DNA from: Saussurea involucrata | Lineage: Eukaryota; Streptophyta; Magnoliopsida; Asterales; Asteraceae | Length of the DNA: 64,000 bases | Reading direction: 5' to 3' | NCBI GenBank assembly: GCA_033807775.1 | Contig: CM066314.1 | Span: 148,231,429 to 148,295,428 of the forward strand | Translations under genes and position numbers: made by a program | The notes under the pieces: generated by a model | Told to the model about the DNA's origin: nothing | What the model saw: only the letters and a program-made list of their open reading frames with translations | Databases searched by the model: none | Shown: piece after piece, positions 21,759 to 31,948 of the stretch | Layout of the letters: each line of letters begins with the position of its first letter | Position numbering within the stretch: the first letter of the stretch is position 1

Positions 21759-22018
21759 TTGCATCTCGTGCAATTAAATAGAACAGCACATCAAACACCA
21801 CTCTTTTAGCAGAGAAATGATTAGAACATACCTGTTTTGCCCGTACGAAAGAATGGATTTTGAAAAATCCGAGCACCAATCAGCGGAGATGGGGAGAGAA
21901 AGCAAGACAAAAGAAAGAAAACACACAAAAGACGAAAGAAAGCAACGAAAACAGAAACACACAAAGCAGATACGGAATAAAGATTTGCACGAAAAACGAA
22001 CGAGAGCCAACAGGGGAC

Positions 22019-22140
22019 TCCCGCGGTTTAGCCCACGACTTGCAAGTCGCGTGGCAAACCGCGTAACTCTCTGTCTCAGAAAACCAACAGAGTGCCCCGC
22101 GGCTTGCTGCGCGGTTTGCAAACAGCGTGGCAAGTCGCGT
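22019..22140. repeat. Nested palindromes GGTTTGCAAACC / GACTTGCAAGTC
   Basis: About 22019-22065 has outer arms CGCGGTTT and AAACCGCG enclosing CGACTTGCAAGTCG. About 22097-22140 has outer CGCGGCTTG and CAAGTCGCG around GTTTGCAAAC. The two units swap inner and outer words. GCGGTTTGCAAACCGC also occurs in the LTR of C. Confidence 0.8.
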
Positions 22141-22301
22141 ATGTCCCTGTTCGTTTTTCGCTTTTTTCGATTTTTTGATTTTTATGGTTTTTCGGGAATA
22201 AGAAACGCACTCAAAATAAGCAATTAATAAAGGAAAACAAACCTTGGTGGGTTGCCTCCCACCCAGCGCCGCATTTAAAGTCGTGGCACGACTATGTGGT
22301 T

Positions 22302-24479
22302 TCAGCTTGGCTCAGTATCCGTGGAGTTGGCTCGCCCACACATGCGATTCTTTGCGGATTCTCTCACACTTGGTCTTCCATGACCGGATCCGGATGCCTC
22401 TCCCTCTTGACCTCTCGTCTTCTCGAACATCTTGAAAGTCACTCTCTCGCCACCAACTCTGAAGGTCACCTCTCCTTCCTCTACATCGATCAGTGCTCGG
22501 CTCGTGGCTAGGAATGATCTTCCCAGGATCAACGGAACCTCCTCATCCTCGTCTATGTCTATCACTACGAAGTCCACCGGGAAGTAGAGTTTACCGACCT
22601 TTACGAGCACGTCCTCGATCACTCCGTAAGGATATCTGATCGATCTATCCGCGAGCTTCAGCATCATGTATGTCGGCTGCACCTCACCCAGTCCAATTTT
22701 CCTAAAAATAGATAATGGCATTAAATTAATACTTGCCCCTAAATCACATAAAGCTTTATTAAAAGAAAGATTTCCAATTTGAATAGGGATAGAGAAACTC
22801 CCTGGATCTTTGAGCTTCGGGGGCAACTTATTTTGGAAAATCGCGCTGCACTCTTCAGTGAGTGCAACGGTGGACTGGTGGTCAAGTGCCCTCTTCTTGG
22901 ATAAAATCTCTTTCATGAACTTCATGTAAGAGGGCATTTGCGCCAATGCATCAGCGAAAGGGATGTTAATAGTTAATTTTTTAAATACATCGATAAACTT
23001 ATAAAAATTAACATCGTCCTTGCTTGCTTTCAGTCTGTTTGGATATGGCACTTTGGGTACCACTGGCTTGACCGGTGGTGCCACTTTTTCCTTCGGCTTC
23101 TCTCGATCAATCACATCTTCCTCCTTCTTCTTGTTCTTCACCTCAAACTCTTTTTCAGCCTTTAACTCGCCCATGTCTATCATCTCGAACTCTTCCTCTT
23201 CCAGACCGGTCTCCTTTGATGAAGTTTCGCTTACCGGATCTCTGGTCAACTCCTTTCCGCTTCTAAGGTAGATGGCATTGCAATGCTCCCGATTTTGTCT
23301 TTTGGGTTGACTCGGAAGTTTCCCGGGGGCTCGGTTTTGTAGGGTCTCGGAAATCTGCCCCACTTGCCTCTCGAGGATCTTGATGGCGGCGGTGTTTTGC
23401 TCGGTAGCTGCCTTGACAGTATTGATTGTGCTTGCTAATCCCTCGACTGTGCTGTCCATTTTCGACATGAACTTCATCATCATGTCCTCGAGTCCCGGCT
23501 TCTTCTCCCCGGATGGTCCTTCGTTTCTTTGCTGAAAACCTGGAGGACGATAAGTACTGTTAGTATTAGAGAAATTAGAAGAGTTAGGGAAATTACCTGA
23601 CTGTGGTTGGCCCGACTGATTCCATGAAAGATTGGGATGCCTTTTCCACCCCTCGTTATACGTATTCGAGAACGGATCGTTTCTCGGTTGGTTCCGGTTT
23701 GACACAAATTGAACCTGATCAGGTTCTTGAGGGTTTACGCCATTCAGTCGATTCGTGATGATGGCCAGTTGAGCTTTCAGTTCGTTCAGCTCGTTACTCT
23801 CTTGGACATTTGCAACTCGTCTTACCGCTGATCTCGGAGTGGAGAAACTATGTTCGGCCATGTTCTCAATCAGCTCGCACGCTTCCTCATACGACTTGTC
23901 CATTAGTGCTCCACCCGCGGCAGCCGTAATATCATTCTTGAATTGCGGGTGAAGGCCTCCAAAGAACGTTTGGATTATGACCCACCCATGAAGACCGTGA
24001 TGTGGACACTTCTTCAACATGTCCTTATAGCGCTCCCAAGCTTCATATAACGTCTCTTGGTCCCATTGCGCAAAGTGCGTGATGTCGGCCATCAATTGCG
24101 CGGTTCTTCCCGGTGGGAAGAATTTCTGGAGGAACGCTGCCTTCAGTTGTGCCCAAGTGGTGATGAGATCTGATGGAAGGCCCTCTATCCAGATTTCAGC
24201 TCTACCATTTAGGGAAAAACTGAAGAGTCTTAGCTTAATCGCGTTCTCTTCCATCTCGTTGATCTTGAACGTGTTGCATATCCGTTCGAAGGCTCGTAGA
24301 TGCGCGTGGGGGTCTTCAGTTGGTGCTCCCCCGAACTGATTCTGTTGTACCATTATGATGGTACTCGGCTTGATTTCGAAGTAATTCGCAGTGGTGGTTG
24401 GTGCTTGAATTCCTATGCGTGCCGCCGCCACGTTCGGATCGGCGAACGACCGCATAGGGCGTCTCGCTTCGTCGCCCAT
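22302..24479 (-). CDS. Element C gag-protease polyprotein (Athila-like)
   Basis: An uninterrupted 725-codon frame. The N-terminal third is a retrotransposon gag domain (HLRAFERICNTFKI, LKAAFLQKFFPPGRT, ETLYEAWERYKDML). Next come low-complexity, charged and coiled-coil-like segments with Asn/Gln- and Lys/Glu-rich stretches. The C-terminus is an Athila-type aspartic protease: CDLGASINLMPLSIFRKIGL near residue 575, then VPLILGRSFLATSRALIDV. Athila proteases use DLGAS rather than DSGA. No zinc knuckle was found. The start at 24479 lies about 130 bp downstream of the primer site. The frame is free of stops while the rest of pol is absent, so this protein may still be made. Confidence 0.9.
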   Translation of the reverse strand: MGDEARRPMRSFADPNVAAARIGIQAPTTTANYFEIKPSTIIMVQQNQFGGAPTEDPHAHLRAFERICNTFKINEMEENAIKLRLFSFSLNGRAEIWIEGLPSDLITTWAQLKAAFLQKFFPPGRTAQLMADITHFAQWDQETLYEAWERYKDMLKKCPHHGLHGWVIIQTFFGGLHPQFKNDITAAAGGALMDKSYEEACELIENMAEHSFSTPRSAVRRVANVQESNELNELKAQLAIITNRLNGVNPQEPDQVQFVSNRNQPRNDPFSNTYNEGWKRHPNLSWNQSGQPQSGNFPNSSNFSNTNSTYRPPGFQQRNEGPSGEKKPGLEDMMMKFMSKMDSTVEGLASTINTVKAATEQNTAAIKILERQVGQISETLQNRAPGKLPSQPKRQNREHCNAIYLRSGKELTRDPVSETSSKETGLEEEEFEMIDMGELKAEKEFEVKNKKKEEDVIDREKPKEKVAPPVKPVVPKVPYPNRLKASKDDVNFYKFIDVFKKLTINIPFADALAQMPSYMKFMKEILSKKRALDHQSTVALTEECSAIFQNKLPPKLKDPGSFSIPIQIGNLSFNKALCDLGASINLMPLSIFRKIGLGEVQPTYMMLKLADRSIRYPYGVIEDVLVKVGKLYFPVDFVVIDIDEDEEVPLILGRSFLATSRALIDVEEGEVTFRVGGERVTFKMFEKTRGQEGEASGSGHGRPSVRESAKNRMCGRANSTDTEPS

Positions 24480-24607
24480 GAGTACCTGAGAAGAAAACGA
24501 ACAGACTTAGCAATTCAAAAATTAAAGGTATGAAATAAAATATGAAATAAAAAAAATGTCCAATCTAATAATGCTTATAGATGGTAGTGCTATTAGTTGC
24601 AACTAGT

Positions 24608-24625
24608 TCCCCGGCAACGGCGCCA
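24608..24625 (-). promoter_or_regulatory. Element C primer-binding site
   Basis: The minus strand reads TGGCGCCGTTGCCGGGGA, six bases from the 5' LTR. This exact kind of primer site is a hallmark of the Athila and Tat gypsy lineages, attributed to tRNA-Asp or a similar tRNA. Confidence 0.9.
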
Positions 24626-24631
24626 AAAACT

Positions 24632-25955
24632 TGACACGGGATTTTCACACCCCGCGAATCTCACCGCAAGTGTACGGGTCGAAGTCAAGTAATAGTACTT
24701 TAGAAGTACGAGTATCGAATCATGGGGAACTAGGAACTAAGTATCACAATTACTATAGGCTCTATTAATTGGACTGTCAAATTTAGAGATTGGCTTTAGA
24801 CTATTAATTGCAATAAGAAAATCAAGTTAAACACAAGACAAACAGAAACAGCTTTGAAAACTTTGATAGAGAGAAAAGTTGAGGGTTGGAAATCCAATGG
24901 TTCTCACATACAAACGTCTGACTCAATTCAAATACCAGTTATTCCTATCAATGAATGCCCAATCTTTATCTAATCGTTGTTCTCTCTCAAGTAACGCCGA
25001 TTTTATTTGCAAAGCACGGTCCCTTTTTCAAGCAACCGTGATTTCTATTTCGAAAACCTAAGTTTTATCTTTCGATCTCAACAAATAGGGTTCAAAACGC
25101 ATTAAGCTTAAGATTCCAACGGGACTAAGATTTACTCGGTATATCTCTATCCTTTCTTACCTTAGATATGCAATTCCTAATTCTATTTCTCAATTACTTC
25201 TCTCGAACATTAATTGAAAACAATAAAACAAGTGTAAGGTAGCTAATCTCACAAAAGCATTAAACACAAAATTGTATTCATTCATTAAAGAGGAAAACTG
25301 ATAAAAGTCTCAAGTCATCTGTTTACAAGCTTAAACCACATTCATTCCAACCCCCAACACGAACCTGTTAGTTCATGTTGGTGGTGGATTCAAACATAAG
25401 AGAAAAAGGTGCAAAAGTGTATGTAAACATGATCAAAAGTGAAAGATGAAATCGTGATAACAAGTGATGAAAACTCCCTCCTCTCGTGTTCGTCTCTACG
25501 TTCCGTGATGAATGTATCCGTGATCGGCTCTCTAACGTGGCTTCGAGGACTCCGAAAAATCGCCCAAAGTCGCCCCTAAACTGTTCCCGATCGTCTGCGA
25601 AAAGTTGCGCGAATAATGACCTAAAATCTCCAAAAAACGAGTTTTATTTCTGCGTGCCGCAGTTTGTGCCGCGGTTTGCAAACCGCGCGGCAGCGTGGAA
25701 CAGTGTGTGCCGCGGCTTGTGCCGCGGTTTGGGAAAACTGTGTGCCGCGGTTTTGGACTTGGATCTCGGGCTTTCGTTGGGCTTCGTTTTGGCTCTTTTG
25801 GGGTTCTTTTAAGCTTCTTTTCTCGAGGAATGCCGCCTTTTAGCTAACCTGTATAAATCACTAGATAAACCGTGAAATACACGCCTTTTTACTTGAATAC
25901 AAGCCAATCTCATTGGTTTGAGAACCGAAAATAACGCCAAAAAGTGGCGTTATCA
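24632..25955 (-). repeat. Element C 5' LTR
   Basis: A complete 1.3-kb LTR: TGACACGGG at 24632 to GGCGTTATCA at 25955, i.e. TGATAACGCC to CCCGTGTCA on the minus strand. It starts with an internal inverted pair, TAACGCCACTTTTTGGCGTTA. The portion at 25650-25955 corresponds to the truncated 3' LTR. Confidence 0.9.
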
Positions 25956-26230
25956 GAAGAGCAAGCAGGGATGAGTGTGGAGAAGTTCAGAGTGTATTTT
26001 GGGAGTTTTGGAGAAGTTAGTAGAACATCAATTTTTGGAGATATTATAGACAACCCGCTTAATCTAATGTCGTTGATTATAACTTAGATTATTTGGTTGT
26101 TTATGATATGTCAGTTGTAATTAAACATTGTCACTAATTCTCCGTTTATGAATGACACATTTGGAAGAATGTTGTAAGCTATTATGATAAATTTAAGGTT
26201 TAAATTTATTGTGGTTTTTAGGGTGTTTCA
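25956..26230 (+). repeat. Element B 5' LTR, second part
   Basis: Continues the LTR of B from GAAGAGCAAGCAGGG to GGGTGTTTCA, matching 44274-44548. About three bases of the target region are missing between the two parts. Confidence 0.92.
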
Positions 26231-26579
26231 GTTTGGTATCAGAGCCTTAGTTTAAGTGAACTATGTATGATCGTGAGATACCTAAACTTAAGCTGAGATA
26301 TGAGTTATGATTTGTGAGATATGAGTAGAAGTACTAAGATGGGATAGTCTTAGAGTCGAAGGAATACGTGAATTTAGCACTGTAACGATGGTAACGAGGA
26401 TTCTTATGTATAGTATGTTCACAATTTCAATTAGCTACTGTTATTATGAATATATTGTTACGCAAGCATACTTGTTTCTAAATTGTTACAGTGACTAATG
26501 AACGTTAAAGTACGTTTCTTGTGTTTGGGTACGTGTAACCATTTCTTATGGTTATCTCTTTGTGCTATCTCAGAATACG
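26231..26579 (+). promoter_or_regulatory. Element B leader: primer-binding site and adjacent hairpin
   Basis: TGGTATCAGAGCC at 26234-26246 is the initiator-Met primer site, 3 bp after the LTR. Two bases on, AGTTTAAG (26249-26256) can pair with CTTAAGCT (26287-26294, one G-U), and TATGTAT (26262-26268) with ATACCTA (26278-26284, one mismatch). The same structure lies beside the primer sites of A, D and H. The TGGCCA hairpin of those elements was not found here. Confidence 0.78.
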
Positions 26580-26873
26580 ATGGTGAATACACCAACCAGA
26601 TCCCCTAATTCTTCGGAAGAGAGAGCCGTAAATGAATGGGTGGTAGAAAAACAACCTGAAATAGGTGGAACTTATGAAAGTCCACCACGGCCACCTATAA
26701 TAAGGGGAGGAGAAAGTCAAGTGCAAAGAACGAATGCTGGTACTTCTAATCCGGTGACGACCGAATCTACAATGGAATCTCGCATGATGGAAAATATGAT
26801 GCGAGCAATGAATGTGGCACTGGTAGAGCAATCTGAAAAGTTTATGAAGGTGTTAAACGACAAGGAGTGCTGA
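26580..26873 (+). pseudogene. Element B gag N-terminus
   Basis: The frame starts at ATG 26580, about 350 bp after the LTR, with a Ser/Thr/Pro-rich acidic N-terminus. It ends early at TGA 26871-26873; the gag domain continues in another frame, so a short indel near 26860-26880 is likely. Confidence 0.75.
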
Positions 26874-26946
26874 GTCAAGAAGATCGGAGACTGGTACTGG
26901 TGTTGTAACTCCACCTGTTATTCCTGTCGTAAATGTTAACAGGAGA

Positions 26947-27564
26947 GTGGAAAGAGTTTATTCGTATAAAACGTTTCTGAGTTGCAAGCCACCAGAGTTT
27001 GCTGGAACAGATAATCCGATTGCTTGCATGAACTGGATTAGGGAGATGGAACAGGCTTTCAGAGCTTGTGAATGTGACGAAGAATCTAAAGTCAGGTTCG
27101 GATCTCAAATGTTACGTGGCAATGCTCTAACCTGGTGGAACATCGTGACATCGACAGTAACAGATCCAGTTTTAGCAGCAATGACATGGGAGTCGTTTAA
27201 ACGGAAGATTCTAGAAGAATACTATAACAAAAATGAAATGGACCGAATCGAAGAAGAGTTTCGAACTCTTAAAAAGGGTACTTCATCTGTACGGGAATAC
27301 ACTAGCGTATTCTTAGAGAAGCTGAATCTAGTGGGGCATGTGGCTCCAACTGAGAAAGAAAAGATTAAAGCCTACCTGAAGGGCTTATCGGCTGACATGA
27401 TGTCACGAGTTCGAAATTCAAAAGCTCTAACACTGAGAGAAACGATAGAGGAAGCTAAGATCATAGAGGAAGTCTACGCCAAAGACAAAGAGGAAAAGGC
27501 ACAAGTGTGGGAGAAACGAAAATGGGAAGGTCGATCAGAATCTTCTCAAAGATCCAAGTCGTAG
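26947..27564 (+). pseudogene. Element B gag capsid region
   Basis: Contains FLSCKPPEFAGTDNPI, CMNWIREMEQAF, ALTWWNIV, RTLKKGTSSVREYTSVFLEKL and IKAYLKGLSADMMSRV, and ends near KRKWEGRSESS. This is the same motif series as A and D. A TAG at 27562 interrupts before the zinc knuckles. Confidence 0.88.
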
Positions 27565-28422
27565 GTTAAGAATACCCATTTTGAGCCTCGACGGGAACCG
27601 AACTGGTGTAAGAAATGTAGAAATAAACATTTTGGTTCGTGTCGGGTGACCACACCGGAATGTTACAAGTGTGGTAAAAGTGGACATACTTTGAGTAACT
27701 GTCCTATCCAAGGGCCAACATGCTTCGAATGTAAGCAGCCGGGTCATTATCGAAGGGACTGCCCAAAGTTACAGAAAGGTGAAAATCAGGATAAAAAGCC
27801 GAATACTCCAAAGCCAACTGGCAGGGCATTTCATATGAGGGATGACGAAGCCAAAGAATCAAAAGATGTGGTTTCTGGTACATTTCATGTTAATTCTATT
27901 CCTGCACGAATATTATTTGATTGTAGTGCCAATATGTCTTTCGTGTCCCAATATTTTTATCAAAAGTTAGCTATGCTTGCCACTACCTTGGAAGATGCCT
28001 TAGTAGTTGAAATAGCTAACGAGGGTCAAGTCTTAGTTCGTGAGAAACGTGAAGGTTGTACCCTTACTATAGAAGGGAAAGAATTCCCGATTGAATTGAT
28101 TCTGATGGAGATTGGGGGGTTTGATCTAGTCGTGGGTATGGATTGGTTGACAATCAATCAGGCAGAAATTCTATGTGCCAAGAAATTAATTCGGATTCCT
28201 ATGCCTGATAATGATGATGTATTCATCTTTGAGGAAAAGAGAAAAGGGGAAGTTCCGCTAATTTCTGTTGCCAAGGCACGTAAATGCCTGGTAAAAGGAT
28301 GTTCATTCTATTTAGCTTATGTTCTGGATGTTAAGGCAGAAAAGGAGCAAATGGAAGAGATAAGGGTAGTACGTGAATTCCCTGATGATCTTCCAGGTTT
28401 ACCGCCAGAACGACAAGTTTAA
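27565..28422 (+). pseudogene. Element B gag zinc knuckles and protease
   Basis: Knuckles in order: CKKCRNKHFGSC (short form), CYKCGKSGHTLSNC and CFECKQPGHYRRDC. The protease follows with ILFDCSANMSF where relatives have DSGAN, so the catalytic Asp is kept but the next two residues differ, then LVVGMDWL. The frame ends at TAA (28420-28422) in the linker to RT, at a position where relatives have Glu. Confidence 0.85.
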
Positions 28423-28601
28423 TTTCGAATTGATCTTGTTCCTGGAGCGGCACCGATAGCGTGCACCATACCGTTTAGCGCCAACTGAAATGAAAGAGAC
28501 GATGTCTCAGCTACAAGAACTGCTCGACAATGGATTTGTTAGACCAAGTTCTTCACCTTGGGGAGCTCCGGTATTATTTGTCAAGAAAAAGAATGGCACT
28601 A
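28423..28601 (+). pseudogene. Element B reverse transcriptase N-terminal block, cut by element D
   Basis: Encodes FRIDLVPGAAPIA, then after an apparent one-base insertion near 28464 the LAPTEMKETMSQLQE and RPSSSPWGAPVLFVKKK blocks. At CACTA (28597-28601) the frame runs into the LTR of D. It resumes after the same CACTA at 40043-40047. Confidence 0.88.
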
Positions 28602-30187
28602 TGTAACGACCCGATTCCCAAACATGCATCAAATAACATATATTTCATAACATCGTTACATTACAAAAGATACATCATAAACATTTATGGTCCCTTAGTC
28701 CTTACAATCATAACAAGTATTTCCTTCCCAACTTTTTGCTAATTATTAACAAAGTTATATCTACAAAACATGACGTGATCTTCAAAACACAAGTCTTCCA
28801 AAAAGCTAGCCATAGATTAATCTTCTCATTTGCTCTTACTTGATCCACGACCTGGAATACATATTTTTAAAACAAAATGAGGGTTAGACCTAATGGTCTA
28901 GTGAGAAATCCCTGTCATTTTAGAAATCAATTTCACAAACACCATATACATAACACACATACAAATACCAATTATGACTCATGCATCATGTACTTTCCTG
29001 TCTCATTCTCTTGGCCATATTAATTGGTTGCGAGCCAATTAATCATATATCTCCGCTGCACTTAAATACAACCAACTCTGCTGTCCCTCCGTACAGCCAA
29101 CTCCACCGGTCCTAAGCCCGGCCAACTTGTACTCATGTAGTGTAATACTCATATAAACATTATATGCACATTATTTCACTATTCATAACATTCTCATTCC
29201 ACATATATGTATTCCAGTTTTGAAAACATTTTAAAGTAAAAGTCACATGTTTGCTTATCAAAACTCTTCCAAGCCTTTTCAAAAGATTCAGTCTTTCACT
29301 CAAAATTCACAGTATCTGAAATCATTTAAATACAGATATCTCTTTACCAATCGAACACATAAAACTCTCTAGCAGGCTGAGAATCCTAAATAACCTATCA
29401 AACTCTTATCCTCAATTGTTCCCCTACGACGACTTAGCACGGGGGTTCCGAATTTCAATACCGGAATGAAATAAAATAGCATACCGAAACTTTGTAAAAA
29501 AAATAGGTACCGGAACTTAAATTTTAAAACATACCGGGACTCTCAAAGCTCAAATACCGAAACTCGTTTGGTTTAAATACCGGGACTCGTTTGTAATTAA
29601 AATACTGGGACTTGGTTTAAAATACCGGAAGTTGATAAGTCCCGTACCGGAAGTCGAAATTACCGAGACTCTCCAATACCGGGAGTTTGCATACACCGGA
29701 TCTAATCAATACCGGGATTTGGAAAGAAATTACCAGGAGTCTCAAATACCGGGACTCTCAAGAACACAGTCGGTCCAAAATTTTAAGCGAGTATCAACTA
29801 AAACTGATATAAATCGTAAAATTGATAAATCTAGACCGAAAGGAACTTACTACTAACGATTACAAACACAAAATGAAAAGAAACTATACCTCAAATTGTC
29901 TCCAATTGATTTCCCTTCGAACCCTAAACGATCGATTGCTTTTTCTCTATTTTCTCTCTTCTCTCTGCTCCAGAACACACACATACCGACTTTATGAAGA
30001 AGGGTCTGAAGTCATTGGTTTATATATTAAATCAATTTATCCTTAAGGGTTTAAACTTTACGATAATGACTGAAATACCCCTAAACTTATAAAACTAACC
30101 CAAACTTACCCTAAACATCCAAATTTAAAGTTAACTAAATTTAACGAAAGAGAGAAATTAACTAACGAACTTACCCGAGGTATTACA
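28602..30187 (-). repeat. Element D solo-like LTR
   Basis: A complete LTR, TGTAACGACCCG to GTATTACA, with CACTA on both sides, so by itself it has the form of a solo LTR. It is nearly identical to 38466-40042 and contains the CCGGGACT tract at about 29455-29765. Confidence 0.9.
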
Positions 30188-30372
30188 CACTATGAGAATG
30201 TGCATCGACTATAGGGAGCTGAATAAGGCGACTATTAAGAATAAGTACCCACTTCCAAGGATTGATGATTTGTTTGATCATTTCCAAGGTGTGGGATACT
30301 TTTCAAAAATTGATCTAAGGTCGGGCTATCATCAAGTACGAGTAAGGGATGAAGATGTTCCCAAAACGGCGT
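30188..30372 (+). pseudogene. Duplicated fragment of element B reverse transcriptase
   Basis: Repeats 40043-40227 with about three base differences: MRMCIDYRELNKATIKNKY, then YFSKIDLRSGYHQVRVRDED. It stops at AAAACGGCG, where sequence switches to LTR material of D. Plus-strand host sequence is therefore trapped between two parts of D. Confidence 0.92.
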
Positions 30373-30886
30373 AAAAATGGAATAAAATAGCATACCGGAA
30401 CTTTGTAAAAAAACCTTATTCATAAAACTCATCCGAAATTCAATACCGGAATGAAATAAAATAGCATACCGGAACTGGAATAAAATAGCATACCGGAACT
30501 TTGTAAAAAAAATAGGTACCGGAACTTAAATTTTAAAACATACCGGGACTCTCAAAGTTTAAATACCGGAACTCGTTTGGTTTAAATACCGGGACTCGTT
30601 TGTAATTAAAATACCGGGACATGGTTTAAAATACCGGAAGTTGATAAGTCCCGTACTGGAAGTCGAAATTACCGAGACTCTCCAATACCGGGAGTTTGTA
30701 TACACCGGATCTAGTCAATACCGGGATTTGGAAAGAAATTACCGGGAGTCTCAAATACCGGGAAGCGGATACTTATTCTTGATCGTGCGCTTATACAGTT
30801 CCCGATAATCAATGCACATCCTCATCGAACCATCCTTCTTTTTCACAAACAGAACCGGTGCTCCCCACGGCGAAGAACTGTAATGA
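30373..30886 (-). mobile_element. Mosaic of element D LTR and RT fragments
   Basis: 30373-30766 is LTR sequence with small local repeats of GGAATAAAATAGCATACCGG. At GGGAA it changes to RT sequence (30767-30886) matching about 36147-36266. It then jumps at GAAGAACTG to integrase sequence through about 15 bp (AATGAAATAAAATAG) that itself matches the LTR. The junctions show microhomology or templated filler. Confidence 0.8.
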
Positions 30887-31948
30887 AATAAAATAGAAAT
30901 GCTTATCCTATGATCCCCCAAAATCAACAATGCAGGCCCGTAGCATATCTTCTAAAGTCTGAATTGTTCATTCACTCTGACCGTCAGTTTGAGGATGATA
31001 TGTTGTACTTAGCTTTATTTGCGTTCCCATTTCTTTTTGAAAACTCCTCCAGAACCTTGAAGTAAAACGACTATCGCGATCCGAAATAATCGAGATTGGA
31101 ACTCCATGTCGAGTCACTATCTCATCGATGTACAACTTGGCTAGTCTTTCCAACGAATATGTTTCTTTTATCGGTAGGAAGTGAGCAGACTTTGTCAACT
31201 TGTCAACGATCACCCAAATGGCATCAAATCCTTTTGGAGTCCTTGGTAACTTCGTGATGAAATCTGTAGTAATCTGATCCCATTTCCACATAGGTATTTC
31301 CAAACGTTGTAATTGACCAAAAGGTTTTTGATGTTCAATCTTTACTTTCTTACAAGTGGTGCAACTTTCTACATGCTGAGCAATACTTCTTTTCATTCCC
31401 GGCCACCAGTAAAATTGTCGCAGATCTTTATACATCTTATTCGTACCTGGATGAATAGAGAAACGAGATTGATGAGCTTCTTGTAGTACTCGATCACGTA
31501 AACCACCCAAACGAGGCACCCAAATTCTGTTTCCCAAACACAGTAACCCACGATCATCTGCTTTGAGTGTTTCTGATATACCCATTAACCGTTCTGGTTT
31601 CAAGTTTTCCTCTTGAAAGGCTTCTACTTGACACTTCTTTAATTCTTCGAAGATGTTATGTAGAAGTTCAGCTCGTAATGCAATGACTTTTATAGTTCCG
31701 CTTCTCTCTTGGCGACTCAGTGCATCAGCTACCACATTTGCCTTTCCTGGATGATAGAGAATTTCACAGTCGTAATCATTCACCAGTTCTAACCATCTTC
31801 TTTGCCTCATATTCAATTCCCGCTGATCGAAAAGATGTTGAAGACTCTTATGATCGGTAAAAATTTGACATTTAGAACCGTACAGATAATGTCTCCAAAT
31901 CTTCAACGCGAAAACAACTGCTGCGAGTTCCATGTCGTGTGTAGGATA
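30887..31948 (-). pseudogene. Element D copy 2: RNase H and integrase fragment
   Basis: Parallels 34310-35367 closely. RNase H blocks KCQIFTDHKSLQHLF and HPGKANVVADALSRQ, integrase zinc region and the DD residues (TTDFITKLPRTPKG, ISDRDSRFTSRFW) are present. It shares with the main copy the TGA directly after QTDGQSE (30965-30967) and a stop between DHER and YPTHD, so the copies diverged after these mutations. Confidence 0.88.

Larger units (their letters stand above)
20091..22301 (-). other. Element C non-coding 3' region
   Basis: In related autonomous elements RT-RNase H-integrase would follow gag-protease, but no pol motif could be read here on either strand. The region is transcribed sequence of the element if it is active. 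It holds three consecutive hairpins (21618-21758) and a nest of palindromes (22019-22140). Confidence 0.75.
19752..25955 (-). mobile_element. Element C: Athila-like gag-protease element nested in element B 5' LTR
   Basis: Minus-strand element with 5' LTR 24632-25955, an Athila/Tat-type primer site, one long gag-protease frame, about 2.2 kb of non-coding DNA, a polypurine tract, and a 3' LTR cut to its first 326 bp. There is no RT, RNase H or integrase. The gag-only layout matches the TR-GAG class of non-autonomous plant elements. Element B LTR sequence resumes at GAAGAGCAAGC directly after its right end, without a 5-bp target duplication. Confidence 0.9.

Noticed and set aside
26231..26580. 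TGGCCA hairpin in the leader of B
   Set aside because: The leader of B was read through and contains no TGGCCA flanked by complementary arms, so only the primer-adjacent hairpin is claimed for B.
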